Shown one piece after another: positions 44,953 to 57,270 of a stretch of DNA of 64,000 bases. Numbering within the stretch: position 1 is the first letter of the stretch; every line of letters starts with the position of its first letter. The DNA is from Bos javanicus (taxonomy: Eukaryota > Chordata > Mammalia > Artiodactyla > Bovidae): assembly GCF_032452875.1 (NCBI RefSeq), contig NC_083896.1, forward strand, positions 2,914,001 through 2,978,000, read 5' to 3'. Below the pieces are notes generated by a model. It was given only the letters and a program-made list of their open reading frames with translations, searched no databases and was not told where the DNA came from. A program made the position numbers and the translations under genes.

Positions 44953-45203
44953 TCAGTTCAGTTCAGTTGCTCAGTCGTGTCCGACTCTTTGCAACCCCAT
45001 GAATCGCAGCACGCCAGGCCTCCCTGTCCATCACCAGCTCTCGGAGTTCACTCAAACTCACGTCCATCAAGTAGGTGATGCCATCCAGCCATCTCATCCT
45101 CTGTTGTCCCCTTCTCCTCCTGCCCCCAATCCATCTCAGCATCAGATTCTTTTCCAATGAGTCAACTCTTCGCATGAGGTAGCCAAAGTACTGGAGTTTC
45201 AGA
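44953..45203 (-). mobile_element. BovB 3' end
   Basis: Antisense BovB, tail of ttcag units at the left, well conserved with the other copies; 250 bp. Confidence 0.93.
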
Positions 45204-45689
45204 GTGAGTGTTAAATAAGTCTCTTATTTTATTAAAGGGGATATCAGGACCACAGTGTGAGGTGATGGCCCAACTTCTCTCGGGTAAGGAGCTGAAGAGT
45301 CAGCCCTAGTCTCAGGACTCCGAAACACTGCCTGGTGAACAGCAGTGCCTGGTGCTGTGCTGATCACAGCAGGCCAACCACACATATCAAAACCCCACAA
45401 GACTGAGACCTGGATCCTTGTCTATCTTTTTATCTAGTCTTTAGCCTGGCCTTTACCCTTCTTTGGAAACCCAGACTAATTTTTCTGTGTAATTCTCTGC
45501 TCTTTTTACTCAGTAACTCACAACATTCACAGTTATCTATGTGGACACGAATTATTGTTAAATAAGAGAGCTGGGGTGGAGGAACAGATGGAAGGGTCCC
45601 CAGTGAAGGCCCAGGATTAGAGCTACACTTCCTCTGTAACATGAGACCAGACCTTCATGACCTCAAGAAGCATGGCAGTGATAAGAGAT

Positions 45690-45875
45690 TGCAGATGGCA
45701 GATCTGGATTCAAACCTTGCTTCTAGAACTTTATACTTGAAAGAGTTTCCCACTCCTGCTTGGCTTTACGTTCCTTAGCTGTAAAATAAGATTTTGTAAG
45801 GATAATGAGAAACATGTACATAAAATTACTTTGCTTGGCAACTGGGACATAGTAAGTACTCAGTAAATAACATAC
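45690..45875 (+). repeat. MIR-like SINE
   Basis: 'gcagatctggattcaaacc', 'ccttagctgtaaaataaga', then 'gacatagtaagtactcagta' is the sense MIR order. An ATT-repeat run follows at 45878-45893. Confidence 0.65.
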
Positions 45876-45893
45876 CCTATTATTATTATTATT

Positions 45894-46112
45894 GAAAGTG
45901 AAAGTCTTAGTCACTCAGTCATGTCCAACTCTTTGTGACCCCATGGACTGTAGCCCGCCAGGCTCCTCTGTCCATGGAATTCTCCAGACAAGAATGCCAG
46001 AGTGGGTTGCTATTCCTTTCTCCAGGGAATCTTCCCAACCCAGGGATTGAATTCTGGTCTTCTGCATTGCAGGCAGATTTTTTTTTTTTTTTTTTTACCA
46101 TCTGAGCTACCA
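45894..46112 (-). mobile_element. Bov-tA SINE with T-run in the head
   Basis: Antisense Bov-tA. The head is interrupted by a run of about 20 T at 46078-46097, between the 'gcaggcaga' and 'accatctgagc' blocks, where other copies have a few bases. Confidence 0.93.
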
Positions 46113-46319
46113 AGGAAGCTGATTGTTATTACAGTGTATTTAATCCCTTGTTCTTTTTCCATAAAGTGAGTATTCAGTAGATTTCTGTTGACTGAGTATA
46201 TAAAATTTACAAGCTCCTATTGTTACAATAAGGGAGGAAAGATGGTATCTTTTATTCACAACCCTGATAATGTGAGGAAGAGGGCTCCTGGTATCAGGAT
46301 AGTGAATGCAGATCTAAAC

Positions 46320-46526
46320 CAGGGCTTGGCAAACTCCAGTCCACTGGCCAATCACTCCACTTCCAGATTTTGTAAATAAAGTTTTATCAGACCACAGGCA
46401 TGATTGTTCATTTCCACATTGCCTATGGCTGCTTTTACATTACAATGAGAGTTGTGTCATTGCCGCAAAAGACATAAAGCCAGATTTGATATCTTGCCTT
46501 TTATATAAAGAGTTGGCTGTCTCCTG
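46320..46526 (+). mobile_element. hAT-Charlie MITE with TSD
   Basis: A 207-bp non-autonomous DNA element beginning cagggcttggcaaact and ending agttggctgtctcctg (imperfect inverted ends), with the internal attttgtaaataaagtttta block. Flanking 8-mers atctaaac (46312-46319) and atataaac (46527-46534) differ at one base, the 8-bp TSD length of hAT elements. Confidence 0.8.
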
Positions 46527-46639
46527 ATATAAACAGATATGAGCCAGTTGGGTGCGTGATGTACATCTCAGAATGTCTACATCTGTAAGCAAAGGTACAT
46601 GAAGGAGAAAAGAGAAACAAAGTCATTGCACTGCGTGGG

Positions 46640-46800
46640 TTAGTGGAGAGGCTATGAACTTAAAGTCAGGAGACCTGGGTGACAGTCTCACTCTCTCTAG
46701 CAGTTAGCTGAATGACCTTGGGTAATCACTCTGTTCCTCTAGGCAAACTTCCTTATCTGCAAAATGAAGGAGCTGGATCAAATCAGTCCTATGGTCATTC
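46640..46800 (+). repeat. MIR SINE
   Basis: A good MIR match: 'taaagtcaggagacctgggt', 'agctgaatgaccttgggta', 'cttccttatctgcaaaatga'. Confidence 0.8.
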
Positions 46801-48191
46801 AATCGCCAATGGTCTATGATTCTTTGGAACTGAAGGCTAGGGCAGAGAGGAGGCAAGGCCTGGCCTGATATTACCTTGATAAAATGATATTCTATTATCT
46901 CTTTAGGATGTAGGAACGTCTGGGAAAGGAACCTGGAATGATACAGAAGTGGACTTGAATTCAGAAAGAATTGCAGATTACACCTACTTTCCCCTCAAAC
47001 TGGAAGTGAAGTATAAACTTTATTAATACTTTTCAAATTCTAAGGGGAATAAAGAGGCTGCACTTTATAAAGCTATTTTTGGCTTTTGTCAAGTGCAATA
47101 ACCACATGGTTCAGCTATAAGAGCCAAGCACTAAAAGCATTAGGGGGAATTCCTTTCCACAGAGCTTTGCTAACATGAGATTATGGCAACAGAGCACTTA
47201 GGTTGAAAAGTTTAAAGAGCGTTTTAGAAAGTTACTTGGGAGAAATAGATTTTAGTGTTTAAAAATGTATATAAATATATGTATATATACACTTCTTGAG
47301 ATATAGATGAATGTATCATTAACTTGCCCCTAGCCTGACATTTAGTAGTAGTTGAATAAACCCTTTTGAATGAATGAATAAAATCCACTTAGAGCTGCTA
47401 CATTATACTACTTACACCTTAAACATATGTTCATTTCATGGCTATTATTTGGATTATTGAGGCTTTTTTCAGAGGTTACCACCTTACACAGTGTAATGAG
47501 TTCCTTTTAGCACTCCAGATGTTATTAATAATGTTCCTTAGATGAAATCCAAGGAGGGAATCCCAGAATAATAGTTTGAGAGTTGACAGGGGCCAGACAA
47601 ACCCCCTTAACTCTTAAATGTCTTCTTCCTCTCTTACCCAAGGTCCTAGGGCTGAAAGCAGTTAGATTTTAGATTTCTAAAATTCTTTTCTTTCTTTAGA
47701 CTCCAATTTAATGTTTTTTCCTTTACAATACCTCAACTTACATTTTCGAGTTTTATAATGGCATTCTAACACAAAGAATCCTTGACCATGAGAAGGAATT
47801 TGGGTGTTCTTATTAATGGCAATATGGTTAATCTATTCATTCATTCTTGAGCACGAGTATTAAGTACACGTCATAGCTGTTGAAATTTGACAGCCTTTCC
47901 CATGGATGAAACAGAAGGAGCACACAGCCCCTTCCCCTGACTCCTCCGTCATCTGCAGATTCCCCTGAACCTCCTCTGCTGCCTTGGGCTCACCTCCAGC
48001 AGTATGACTGCCATGTTACTCTGTAGTGTCCTGTTGACCATCCCTCCCTTTTGTGAGTCTGAAAGACACTTGAGGGCACAGACTCTACTAATCACTGGAC
48101 ACATCCTGTCCCTTTCCCCTATGTCCCAAGTTATTTGATCTGCTATTCCAGGGAGAAAGTAAATTATATATAGGTTGCTGGTTTAATACAA
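46801..48191. other. Mostly unassigned; L2-like piece
   Basis: 47325-47390 (cctagcctgacatttagtag, then 'tgaatgaatgaataaa') is an L2-like tail. A TATA-rich patch lies at 47265-47295. Otherwise unassigned. Confidence 0.45.
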
Positions 48192-48364
48192 TATGTTATG
48201 GACTGAATGTTTTCTGACCTCTCCCCTCCACACACACACGAATTCTAAAGCCCTAGGCCTCAGTGTGATGGCATTTGGAGATGGGACCTCTGGAAGGTAA
48301 TTAAGGTGAAATGAGGTCATGAGGGTGGAGCCCTAGTCTGATGAGATTAGTGCCCTTATAAGAA

Positions 48365-48487
48365 GAGAGGAAATGGCAACCCACTCCAGTGTTCTTGCCT
48401 GGAGAATCCCAGGGACAGAGAAGCCTGGTGGGCTGCTGTCTATGGGGTCACACAGAGTCGGACACGACTGAAGTGACTTAGCAGCAC
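48365..48487 (+). mobile_element. Monomeric BovA SINE
   Basis: Second-monomer BovA sequence with a short tail, inserted within the MaLR LTR. Only the 3' half of Bov-A2 is present; TSD unclear. Confidence 0.88.
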
Positions 48488-48548
48488 AGAGCTCTCTCTC
48501 TTCTTCTTCTTCTCCTCCCCGCCCCTCCCTCCTCTTCTCCTCCACCCC
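48488..48548. repeat. Pyrimidine-rich low complexity
   Basis: Runs of CT, CTT and CCT, continuing the CT-rich segment of the LTR. Confidence 0.85.
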
Positions 48549-48794
48549 CGTGGCACTGGGAAAAGACCATGTGAAGTCCCAACAAGAAGGCAGACACGTG
48601 AAAGTCACAGAGCCTTCACCAGGACCTGACTGTATTGGTACCCTGATCTCAGACTTCCAGCCTCCAAAACTGTGACAAAATAAATTTCTGTGTTTTTAGG
48701 CTGTCTAATCTGTATTCGTTTCAGCAGCCTGAACTGATTAATACAAAATACTAAATCATATTTTTTTGCATTATATCTATACTGAAAATCAGGG

Positions 48795-49017
48795 TCTTCC
48801 CTCATGCCTCAGTGGTAAAGAATTTGCCTGCAATGCAGGAGACAGGAGATGTGGGTTCACTTCTGGGGTCAGGAAGATCTCCTGGAGGAGGAAATGGCAG
48901 CCCACTCCAGTATTCTTGCCTGGAGAATCCCATGGACAGAGGAGCCTGGAGGACTGCAGTCCATGGGGTCACAAAGAGTCAGACATGACTGAACATATGT
49001 ATGCATGCACGTGCGCA

Positions 49018-49049
<32 letters not shown>

Positions 49050-49052
49050 TAC
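48795..49052 (+). mobile_element. Bov-tA SINE with (CA)n tail
   Basis: Sense Bov-tA to about 48990, then an alternating purine-pyrimidine tail (gcacgtgcgcacatgcgcgc, then (AC)n) at 49007-49050. Again the microsatellite sits at the SINE tail. Confidence 0.93.
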
Positions 49053-51626
49053 ACTTCTTCTCAATAAACCTGAGAGATGGGAAACACTCACATTGTTAAA
49101 GCTGTTGAATACCTCATACGAGGCCCTATACTAATGGTAAAGCCAGTATTTAACTAAGCCCTCACTAATTTGTAGGTTTTAACCTCAAATGCAAGCATTT
49201 TTTCTTTAAACAACAGCAAAAACAACAACCTTATAAACCATTTTGGGATTCCTTGTCTTAAAACTTAAAGAACTCTTTTTCTAATGTCTGCCTTGAGAAT
49301 TATTCCATCATATATTCAGCCACAACCTAACAGAGGTCAGGTACACAGATTATCTGTTGCCTGATTAAGTTCTTTAAGAGTCTATCTTGCTCCTTCTTTA
49401 GGTCAGCTCATCCGTCAGCCTCTCTACTCATCTTCCCTTTGTCTTGGTAATCCATATCATCCCTGAAGCCATTTCTAAATGCTAGGTCAGGTGTCAAAGA
49501 GAAACTCAATGAATCTTGCCTGGACTCCAACTTTAGCCTGAAGTTAGTTTTTGTATGAAGAAAGCCTAATTCTCATACTGCTGTATTCAGTCACTGCATC
49601 TTCAAAACCAACCTGAGACATGAGTTCAGTCAGTCCACCCTGGATTTGAAACTCTCCTATGCCTTCGCCTCTCTTCCTCATCCTCTTTTTTTGGACCCTG
49701 ATCCCCAGCCAGAAGCACATCCGTGTACCAGCCCCACTTAGCTCTGCATGGGTTTTTCCAAGGCAGTTGGAAGACTCATAATATTATTTGCAATTGTATT
49801 TCTGCATTTTGCAGCTGTTTGAAAAACTCCAGATTGATTTTCAGCCGAGCAGTACAGCCTCAATCCTAATAAGGTTCAAGCACTGAAAAAGTACAGCGAT
49901 GAACCATTGATTAAGTTGACACTGCAATCTATTTTCTCTGCCCCTGGTAGGCTGAACTGCCTGCTTGCACTTGCATTTGTTAAATGTTCCAGGCTTTTGT
50001 CTTTGTGAATAATCTTATCTGAAACCAGAGACGGTCCTGTTCTTGGTTGCTCTGTCTGGGTATCTGTCAGCGCCTCTTTCTAGGGATGTTGAAAATGAAG
50101 GCTGAGGAAATTAAGGGATGCCCACAGGGAATTCACCAATCTAAAAACCTGGTGTCCTGCTCTGCTACTGTGTAGTCCCAATTTTAGAGCAAAGAAGGAA
50201 GACCATGTTTGGAAAATGAACATGTCTTTGGGGGAATAACACAGCAGGAAAGCACACTACTGAGTGTCAAGTTTAAGGCAAAGATGGCCTTACCACATTA
50301 GGCAGGTGTCCCGAGACAGGGGCAATTGTGTTGCAAACATAAATCACTAAGATACACAACGGCAGATCATCTCTCCATCCTAACTCATCCACTTCCCCAA
50401 CTTCTTTGAAATGATGGATTTCATGGTGAATCAGATTCTTAAAACTTACCTTCTGTGTGTGTGCTCTTGGAAAAACCTGAACTTACCTTCAGTATCTTCA
50501 TCTCTAAAATGGGTCTCTTACTGATCCAGCCCTCATGGAATATTGTTATGATCAAATAAACTAATGGGTATAGTAAGCTTAGTTTACAGTAATCATTTGA
50601 TACATTAATACTAATGAAGCAGAGTTTCAATTGGAGACAAAAGCATGTTGGAAACAGTCCATTTTAACAAAGAATTTTTTTTTTTCATTGCAGCAATGTT
50701 TAAATGAGTGGATAGAAAGAAGTGGTGTGGTTCATTCCCACAGTGGGAAGGGATGGGAGGGAACAGCCTGACCACCAGAGAGAGCCCCTGATGGAGTTGT
50801 CAGCCACATTCATAATGTTAAGGCAGCGAGTCCTTATATCAGCAGTGGCAGGATGGGAAAAAAATGGCTGGGAAAAGGCATCTTGCTCCCAAGCTGCCCA
50901 CCCTTGTCCTCTCTGCCTCAGCAAACGCAGCCTCCCTGCCCTCCTGTCTTCAGAGTGATTTCTAGTTGCATAACAGTTGTTCTAGGATGGCAAACATTGG
51001 GTCTTTCGAGTCTAATGTAGATGAATTTTAACCGTATGCATAGAATAAATATATACACACATCCATACACACATATAATCTTCCATGAATATTTATGGAG
51101 AGTATATAAATGATTCACACACAAATCCCTCTTATCTAGGAGAAGAATGGAGAGATGCACTGTTCTTTGACCTGACCTCTCAACCCCATCAGAATGCAAA
51201 TCATCCAACCCTGGACGTGTAATTGCTCCAATAACACCGGTCCTAGAGAACTGATTTTCATGTGGAGCACAGCCACACTCCAGACGCGTTCATCAGTCTG
51301 CGCCTTTGACAATAGATACCGGACATTTCCCACCAGCTCCGTGCCTGCCTGTTGCTTATTCTGAAAAGATTGTTGCCTTCCTGTTGGTGAATTTTAAAAC
51401 ATAGATGCATGCGGAAGGAAGCTTGAATCAGACTCTAGAGGAAGTTGTTGCCTTTGGAGGTGGGGGCAGAAGAAGGCCTTTCGACCAGCACTGTGCAAGA
51501 GCACTTTCTGTGAGGATGATGTTCTTTGTTTGTGCAGTCCACTATAATCACCAGGGCCATGTGTGGCCAGGGGGCAGTAGATATGTGGTAGGTGGGAAGG
51601 AGGCACTGATTTTTATTTAATGGTGA
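49053..51626. other. Longest stretch without a recognised repeat
   Basis: About 2.6 kb of mixed sequence with no Bov repeat and no family I can name. Short frames exist on both strands (50722-50958, 51405-51620) without support. It could hold conserved non-coding DNA; comparison with other mammals would tell. Confidence 0.45.
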
Positions 51627-51993
51627 CTTTGAACTGTAGTGGTGGAGAAGACTCTTGAGAGTCCCTTGAACAGCAAAAAGATCCAACCAGTCCATCCTAA
51701 AGGAGATCAGTCCTGAATATTCATTGGAAGGACTGATGCTGAAGCTGAAACTCCAATACTTTGGCCACCTGATGTGAAGAGCTGACTCATTTCAAAAGAC
51801 CCTGATGCTGGGAAAGATTGATGGCAGGAGGAGAAGGGGACGACAGAGGATGAGATGGTTGGGTGGCATCACAGACTCGATGGACATGAGTTTGAGTAAA
51901 CTCCTGGAGTTGATGATGGACAGGGAGGCCTGGCGTGCTGCAGTCCATGGGGCCCCAAAGAGTCAGACATGACTGAGTGACTGAACTGAACTA
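51627..51993 (+). mobile_element. BovB 3' end
   Basis: Sense BovB C-terminal region and 3' UTR, starting at tttgaactgtag and ending in tgaac units. Confidence 0.93.
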
Positions 51994-52054
51994 AATTTTT
52001 AATGTTTATTTTTCAGTTTTTTTTTTAAGTATTTTAAAGTCTTTATTGCATTTG

Positions 52055-52195
52055 TTACCATATTGCTGTTTCATGTTTTGGTTATTTGGCTGCGAGACCA
52101 GTGGGATCTTAGATCCTCAACCAGGGATTGAAATTGCATCGCCTATATCAGAAGGCAAGGTTTTAACCAGTGCAGAACCAGGGAAGTGCCTTAAC
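52055..52195 (-). mobile_element. CHR-type SINE
   Basis: Antisense and diverged: tttggctgcgagaccagtgg, then 'ccaaccagggattgaaattgc' and head end 'gcagaaccagggaagtgcc'. Confidence 0.65.
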
Positions 52196-52744
52196 TAGTT
52201 TAAATTTAAATAGACGTTTGTGACCTGAGTCTACTGTATTGGAAAGCAGAGCTTTAGAAAACAGCGCAACCTTCTTTTAAGGAGATAAATAGGAAGTAGG
52301 TGGAGAGGATCGGGTGAATTGGAGTGGGAGGAGTAGGAAGAAGCTGATAACATTATCTTCTGACTAAAATACTCAATCTTGGGGTACTCTAGATCTGTTA
52401 GCATGAGGACAAATGGAAGATTTGAAGATTGCTTATCAACTCCTTTGTCATTTACTAAGAACTTTAGTGTCATTTGATATCCTCATTCCGAAAGCAAGTG
52501 GGGATGAGGAAATAAATAAAGTTAAAAAGAAAAACAACACATATACTTTTGCCCAAAGTCTGTATATTCAGAACATCAGACAGGCACACATTGTAATAAC
52601 TATCTACTGTTTAGTAGAAGAGAGGCCATGAAAAATATCTGAAATATTATTACATTTTTGAAAGGTATAGTTAATTTGGATTGGAGTTGACAGTTCTTAT
52701 TCATAATGGTATTCAAGAAACCCAAAATATAGCTACATGAAGTT

Positions 52745-53946
52745 TATAAAAAATTGAAATATAGTTGATAAACAATATCATATTGATTTCAAGTGTATAG
52801 CATAGTGATTCAACATTTAAATAAAGTATGAACGTATTACCATAAGTCTAGTCATCAATCGCCTGTCCCCACACAGAGTTCTCACAGTATTACTGATGGC
52901 ATTGCTTATACTGTATGATGCATCCCTAAGACATTCGATTTCTAATTGGAAGTGTGAACATCCTAATTCTCTTCTCATATTTCACACAACCCCCCCGCCC
53001 CCTTCTCCTTGGCAACCACTCATTTGTTCTCTGTATTTATGATTGTGTTTTCATTTTGTTTTGCTGCATTTTTTAGATTCCACAGTTTAAGTGAAATCCT
53101 ACTGTATTTGTCTATCTCTGACTTATTTCATTTACTATAATACATCCTGAATTCATCTATATAGTGACAAAAGGTAAGATCTCATCATTTTCATGGCCCC
53201 ATAATATTCCATTGCCCGATTTTTAATCAGTTTCTTTGCTTTTATGCTATTGAGTTGTACGAGTTCTTTGTATATTTAGAATATTAGCACTTCATTGGGT
53301 ATCTTCTCCATTCAGCAGGTTGTCTTTTTGTTTTGCTGATAGTTTCCTTCTCTGTAGAAAAGCTTTTTAGTTTGATATAGTACCATTTGCTTATTTTTGC
53401 TTTTGTTTCACTTGACTGAGGAAACATATCCAAAATGCTGTTTCTAATGTCAAAGAGGTATTGCCTATGCTTTCTTCTAAAAGTTTTATTGTTTCAAGGT
53501 TTGCATTTCTCCATCCTGAATTTATTTTTGTGTCTGGTATGAGGAAGTGGTCCAGTTTCATTCTTTTGAGGGTAGCTGTCCAATATTACCAACACCATTT
53601 ACTGAGGAGGCTGTCTTTTGTCCACTGTAAATTCTTGCCTACTTTGTGATAGCTTAATTGATCTATAAGCATGGGTTTATTTATGGGCTCTGTTTTGTTC
53701 TGTTGATCTATGTGTCTGTTTTTGTGCCAGTACAATATTGCTTTGATTACTGTAGCTTTGTAGTACAGTTTGAAGTCAAGGAATGTGATATCTTCAGCTC
53801 TGTTTTTCTCAGGATTACTTTGGCTATTCTGAGTCTTTTGTGTTTCTGTACAAAATTTAGGATTATTTGTTCTAGTTATGTGAAAAATGCCGTTGGTATT
53901 TTTATAGGGATTTCATTGAATCTACAGATTGCCTTGGATAGTTTTA
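52745..53946 (-). mobile_element. L1 3' region (ORF2 end and 3' UTR)
   Basis: Antisense old L1. 52745-53215 is the 3' UTR side; 53216-53946 is the complement of the ORF2 C-terminal region (for example tttgtgccagtacaatattg and gttgatctatgtgtctgttt blocks). The 126-codon plus-strand frame at 53658-54038 is antisense to it and not a gene. Confidence 0.85.
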
Positions 53947-53989
53947 AACTATCTGTACCAGGCACTTTCATAAAAGATAGGAAAACCCA

Positions 53990-56900
53990 CAGAGTAGTGA
54001 ATAGTTTCCTGGGTTCTGTCAAGATGGAGTACCCCTAGTCCTCCCAGGTTATAAAACAACAAAAAGACCAGGGAGATTCTGAAAGTTTGAAAGAAAAAGG
54101 TGACCTGCATATTAATATTGGGATTTGGGAAGGAGCACAATGATAAGTTCCTAAGGTTTCCTTATTGCCTCCAATATATCCCCAACAGAGTTTTGAAGAA
54201 GCCTCTGTTCCAGATACATCAACAAGCACAAATAAAATTCTCTAAGAAAGTCTTATTCCCTTTAGTCAAAGGACAGGGGAAAAAGTGTCCTAACAATAGA
54301 AAGCCTTGTGGCAATATCGACATTAGTCCAGTCAAATACTAACAAAAAAATCCTGTCATGCTTTCCCTCCACTTCTGCTGGCCAGCCAAGAGCTGATCTT
54401 TAATGCTCCCTCTTAGTCCTTATCCTCTGGGAGTAGAAGGTGTGCCCCAATCCCCCACTGGCTGATGTCACAGGTGGGGCAGGGACCTGCCTCTCCATTT
54501 CCTGCTTGCCAGAAGCTGGTGGCAACAGCCCAGCTTCCCTACCAGCTGACACTGGCAGGCTGAGTGGGAAGCTGGCCCTCCATCCACATCCCAGCAGACC
54601 TGGCAGTATCTGACTCTCGCACCAGCTTAGTGTTGTTGCCTGTCTGTTGGTGAGCTGAGCCTCCACCCCTACCTGGCGTCAACAAAGCTGACAAGGTGGT
54701 CAAAGTGGAGAGTAGCCACTTGATTTCCCCACTCCCAGCCCATGTCAGTGGGGCCTGCTGGGGACCTGAGCCTCCAAGCCTGACCTGCAGCAACCAAGTG
54801 TTGGGAGTCAACCCTCTGCTTGTCCTGTATGCAGCCCAGAGGCAGGACCTAAATTTCACTCCTCCTTGGAGACAACAAGGGAGTATGATCATCGATGCCG
54901 TGTTTTTAAAAGAGGAGCAAAGAGGGGGCTGAATGTCTTCTCCACCCTGAAGTGGGCGGGGTGAGTCAGCACTCCTCTGTTGCTGGATGGTGCTGTGGGC
55001 CTCCTGGCCCTCATGCAACAGCTCAGTAGAAGGGCAAACTGATAAAACAAGGAAAAGATTAAATAAGGTCCAGTCTCATAATATCTCATATGCTCAGGTA
55101 AATCACTTATTACACCAAGGATGAGGAAAACCACAAGAATGATAGGAGATAATAAACAGAAACCAATGCCAATCCGAATCATAAGTCAAAATTATCAGAC
55201 AAGTATTTTAAAGCAGTTATCATAGAAATGATTCAACAGTGATCTTGGAACAGAATAAAAATTAGAAAATCTAAGCAAAGAAATGAATGTTATAAAGAAC
55301 CAGATATAAATAATTTAATTGAAATGTACAATATTTGAAGTAAAAAAATAAAACCTCACTGAATGAGCTCACAAAATAGAATGGAGATGAAAGAGATAGA
55401 AGCAGTGAACTTGAAGATAGATCAATACAATTTACCCATTCTGAATATATGAGAGAGAAAACAGATTGAAACAAAAATGAACAGTCTCAGGGACCTGTGA
55501 GGCCATAAAAAAATTGCTAACATTCACCATTGGAGAGCTTGAAGGAGAGGAAAGAGTGGTACTTAAGAAGTATGTGAAGAAATAATGACCGAAAACTTTC
55601 CGAGTTTGTCAAAGCATGAAATCCTTGAAAGGCACATCAAAATTGAGCTTCTGAAACCAAAAAAAAAAAAACAAAAGAAAGAAATAGAAGTGATGCATTC
55701 CTTTTTAGGAGAACACCAGTTAGAATGGAAGTACATTTCTTATCTCGACCCATGATTCTTATCTTGACCCAGTAGGAAGTGGCGCAGCATTCTCTGAGGA
55801 CCGATGGAAAAGCAGGGTCATGTCTGAGTTCCGTATTCAGCGAAAATAGCCCTCAGGTATGAAGGGGAGGGAAAAGACATCTTTCAGATGAAGAGAAACA
55901 CAGAGAATTAGTTTCTAGGAAACCTGTTCGGAAGAATAGTTAAAGAAAATTCTCTGAGCAGAAAGAAAATGATAGCAGAAAGAGGCTTGAAATTTCAGAA
56001 AGAAAAAAAGAATACCATAATGGGTACACACAGGCAAAAATGTAACAGGTCATCTTACTTCTTGCGAGAGTTTCTTAAATGAACATTTGATGACTGAAGC
56101 AAATATTATAAACATCTGTTGTGGCTTTCAATGTATGGAGAGGAAATACTGAGGATAATTATATTTTAAAAGTAGAAAATGTAAAGACACCTATATGGGA
56201 ACAGATTTCCACAGTTTACTTGAAGTGCTGAAGCACTGATACCACTCTCACAGACAGCAATATATATGTATGTATATTGCAGTACCTAGAACAACCACTA
56301 AGAAAACTATACAAAGTGATATCCTCAAAAACACTAAAAATAAATCAAAACGTAGTGGAAAATGTTCAAATAACTCCTAGGAAGGTAGAAACAGGAAGCA
56401 AGAATGGGGAACGCAGGAAACAGAGGAAACAAACCATCCAACATAAAACAGTAGACTTAAACTTTGCTGTATCAATAATGACCGTCAGACCCTATCAGTT
56501 TCAGTTTCAGTTCAGTTGCTCAGTCGTGTCTGATTCTTTGGGACCCCATGGGCTGCAGCACGCCAGGCCTCCCCGTCCACCACCAATCTCTGGAGTTTAC
56601 TCAAACTCATGTCCATTGAATTGGTGATGCCATCCAACCATCTCATCTTCTGTCATCCCCTACTCCTCCCACCTTCAATTCTTCCCAGTATTAGGGTGTT
56701 TTCCAATGAGTTGGTTCTTCGCATCAGGTGGCCAAAGTATTGGAGTTTCAGCATCAGTCCTTCCAGTGAATATTCAGGACTGATTTCCTTTAGGATGGAC
56801 TGGTTGGATCTCCTTGACTGTCAAGAGTCTTCTCCAACACCACAGTTCAAAAGCATCAATTGTTTGGCACTCAGCTTTCCTTATAGTCCAACTCTCACAT

Positions 56901-57259
56901 CCATACATGACTACTGGAAAAACCATAGCTTTGACTAGTTGGACCTTTGTTAACCAAGTAGTATAATATCTCTGCTTTTTAATAATGACCATAAAAGTTT
57001 CTGAATTAATTAAAATACAAGAAAAAAATAGCCAGGTGGACCAAAAAAAAAAAAAAAACAACAACCAAAAACAGCAACAAGATCCAAGAATATACTGTCC
57101 ACTGTCCACAAGAAATTCACTTCAAATATAACAACAGTGGTGTATTGAAAGTGAAAGAATGGAAAAACTAACACTATGCAAACCATAATTTTAAAAAAGA
57201 ATCAGGAGAGGTTCCAATATTAGATAAAGTAGATTTTAGAGTAGAGAAACAGTCTCTGC
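53990..57259 (+). mobile_element. HAL1/L1-like element, interrupted by BovB
   Basis: 54020-55020 is GC-richer DNA with recurring 'gagcctccaagcctgacctg'-type units, possibly the element's 5' UTR. 55030-56470 reads as decayed ORF1-like sequence (ctcagggacctgtgaggcca, 'aaataatgaccgaaaac', 'cagatgaagagaaaca'), characteristic of HAL1 half-L1s. After a BovB insertion, 56991-57259 continues with an L1 endonuclease-like stretch ('tactgtccactgtccacaag', 'tagataaagtagattttaga'). All frames are broken. Confidence 0.55.
56484..56980 (-). mobile_element. BovB LINE 3' end with TSD
   Basis: Antisense 497-bp BovB. Perfect 10-bp repeats aataatgacc at 56474-56483 and 56981-56990. Tail of ttcag and tttcag units at the left. 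Inserted in the HAL1-like element. Confidence 0.95.
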
Positions 57260-57270
57260 AATGTAATAAC

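Larger units (their letters stand above)
48192..48745 (+). repeat. MaLR (MST/MLT1-type) LTR with nested BovA
   Basis: Starts tgttatggactgaatg and ends taataca, with the internal 'gatggcatttggagatggga' and 'gaggtcatgagggtggag' blocks and the 'ccagcctccaaaactgtga' and aataaatttctg 3' part, in order. Split by a BovA monomer at about 48365-48487 and a pyrimidine-rich stretch to 48548. Possible 5-bp flanks caata and aaata. Confidence 0.82.

Noticed and set aside
53658..54038. 126-codon hydrophobic frame resembling a membrane protein
   Set aside because: It is the antisense of L1 ORF2 sequence in the L1 at 52745-53946.
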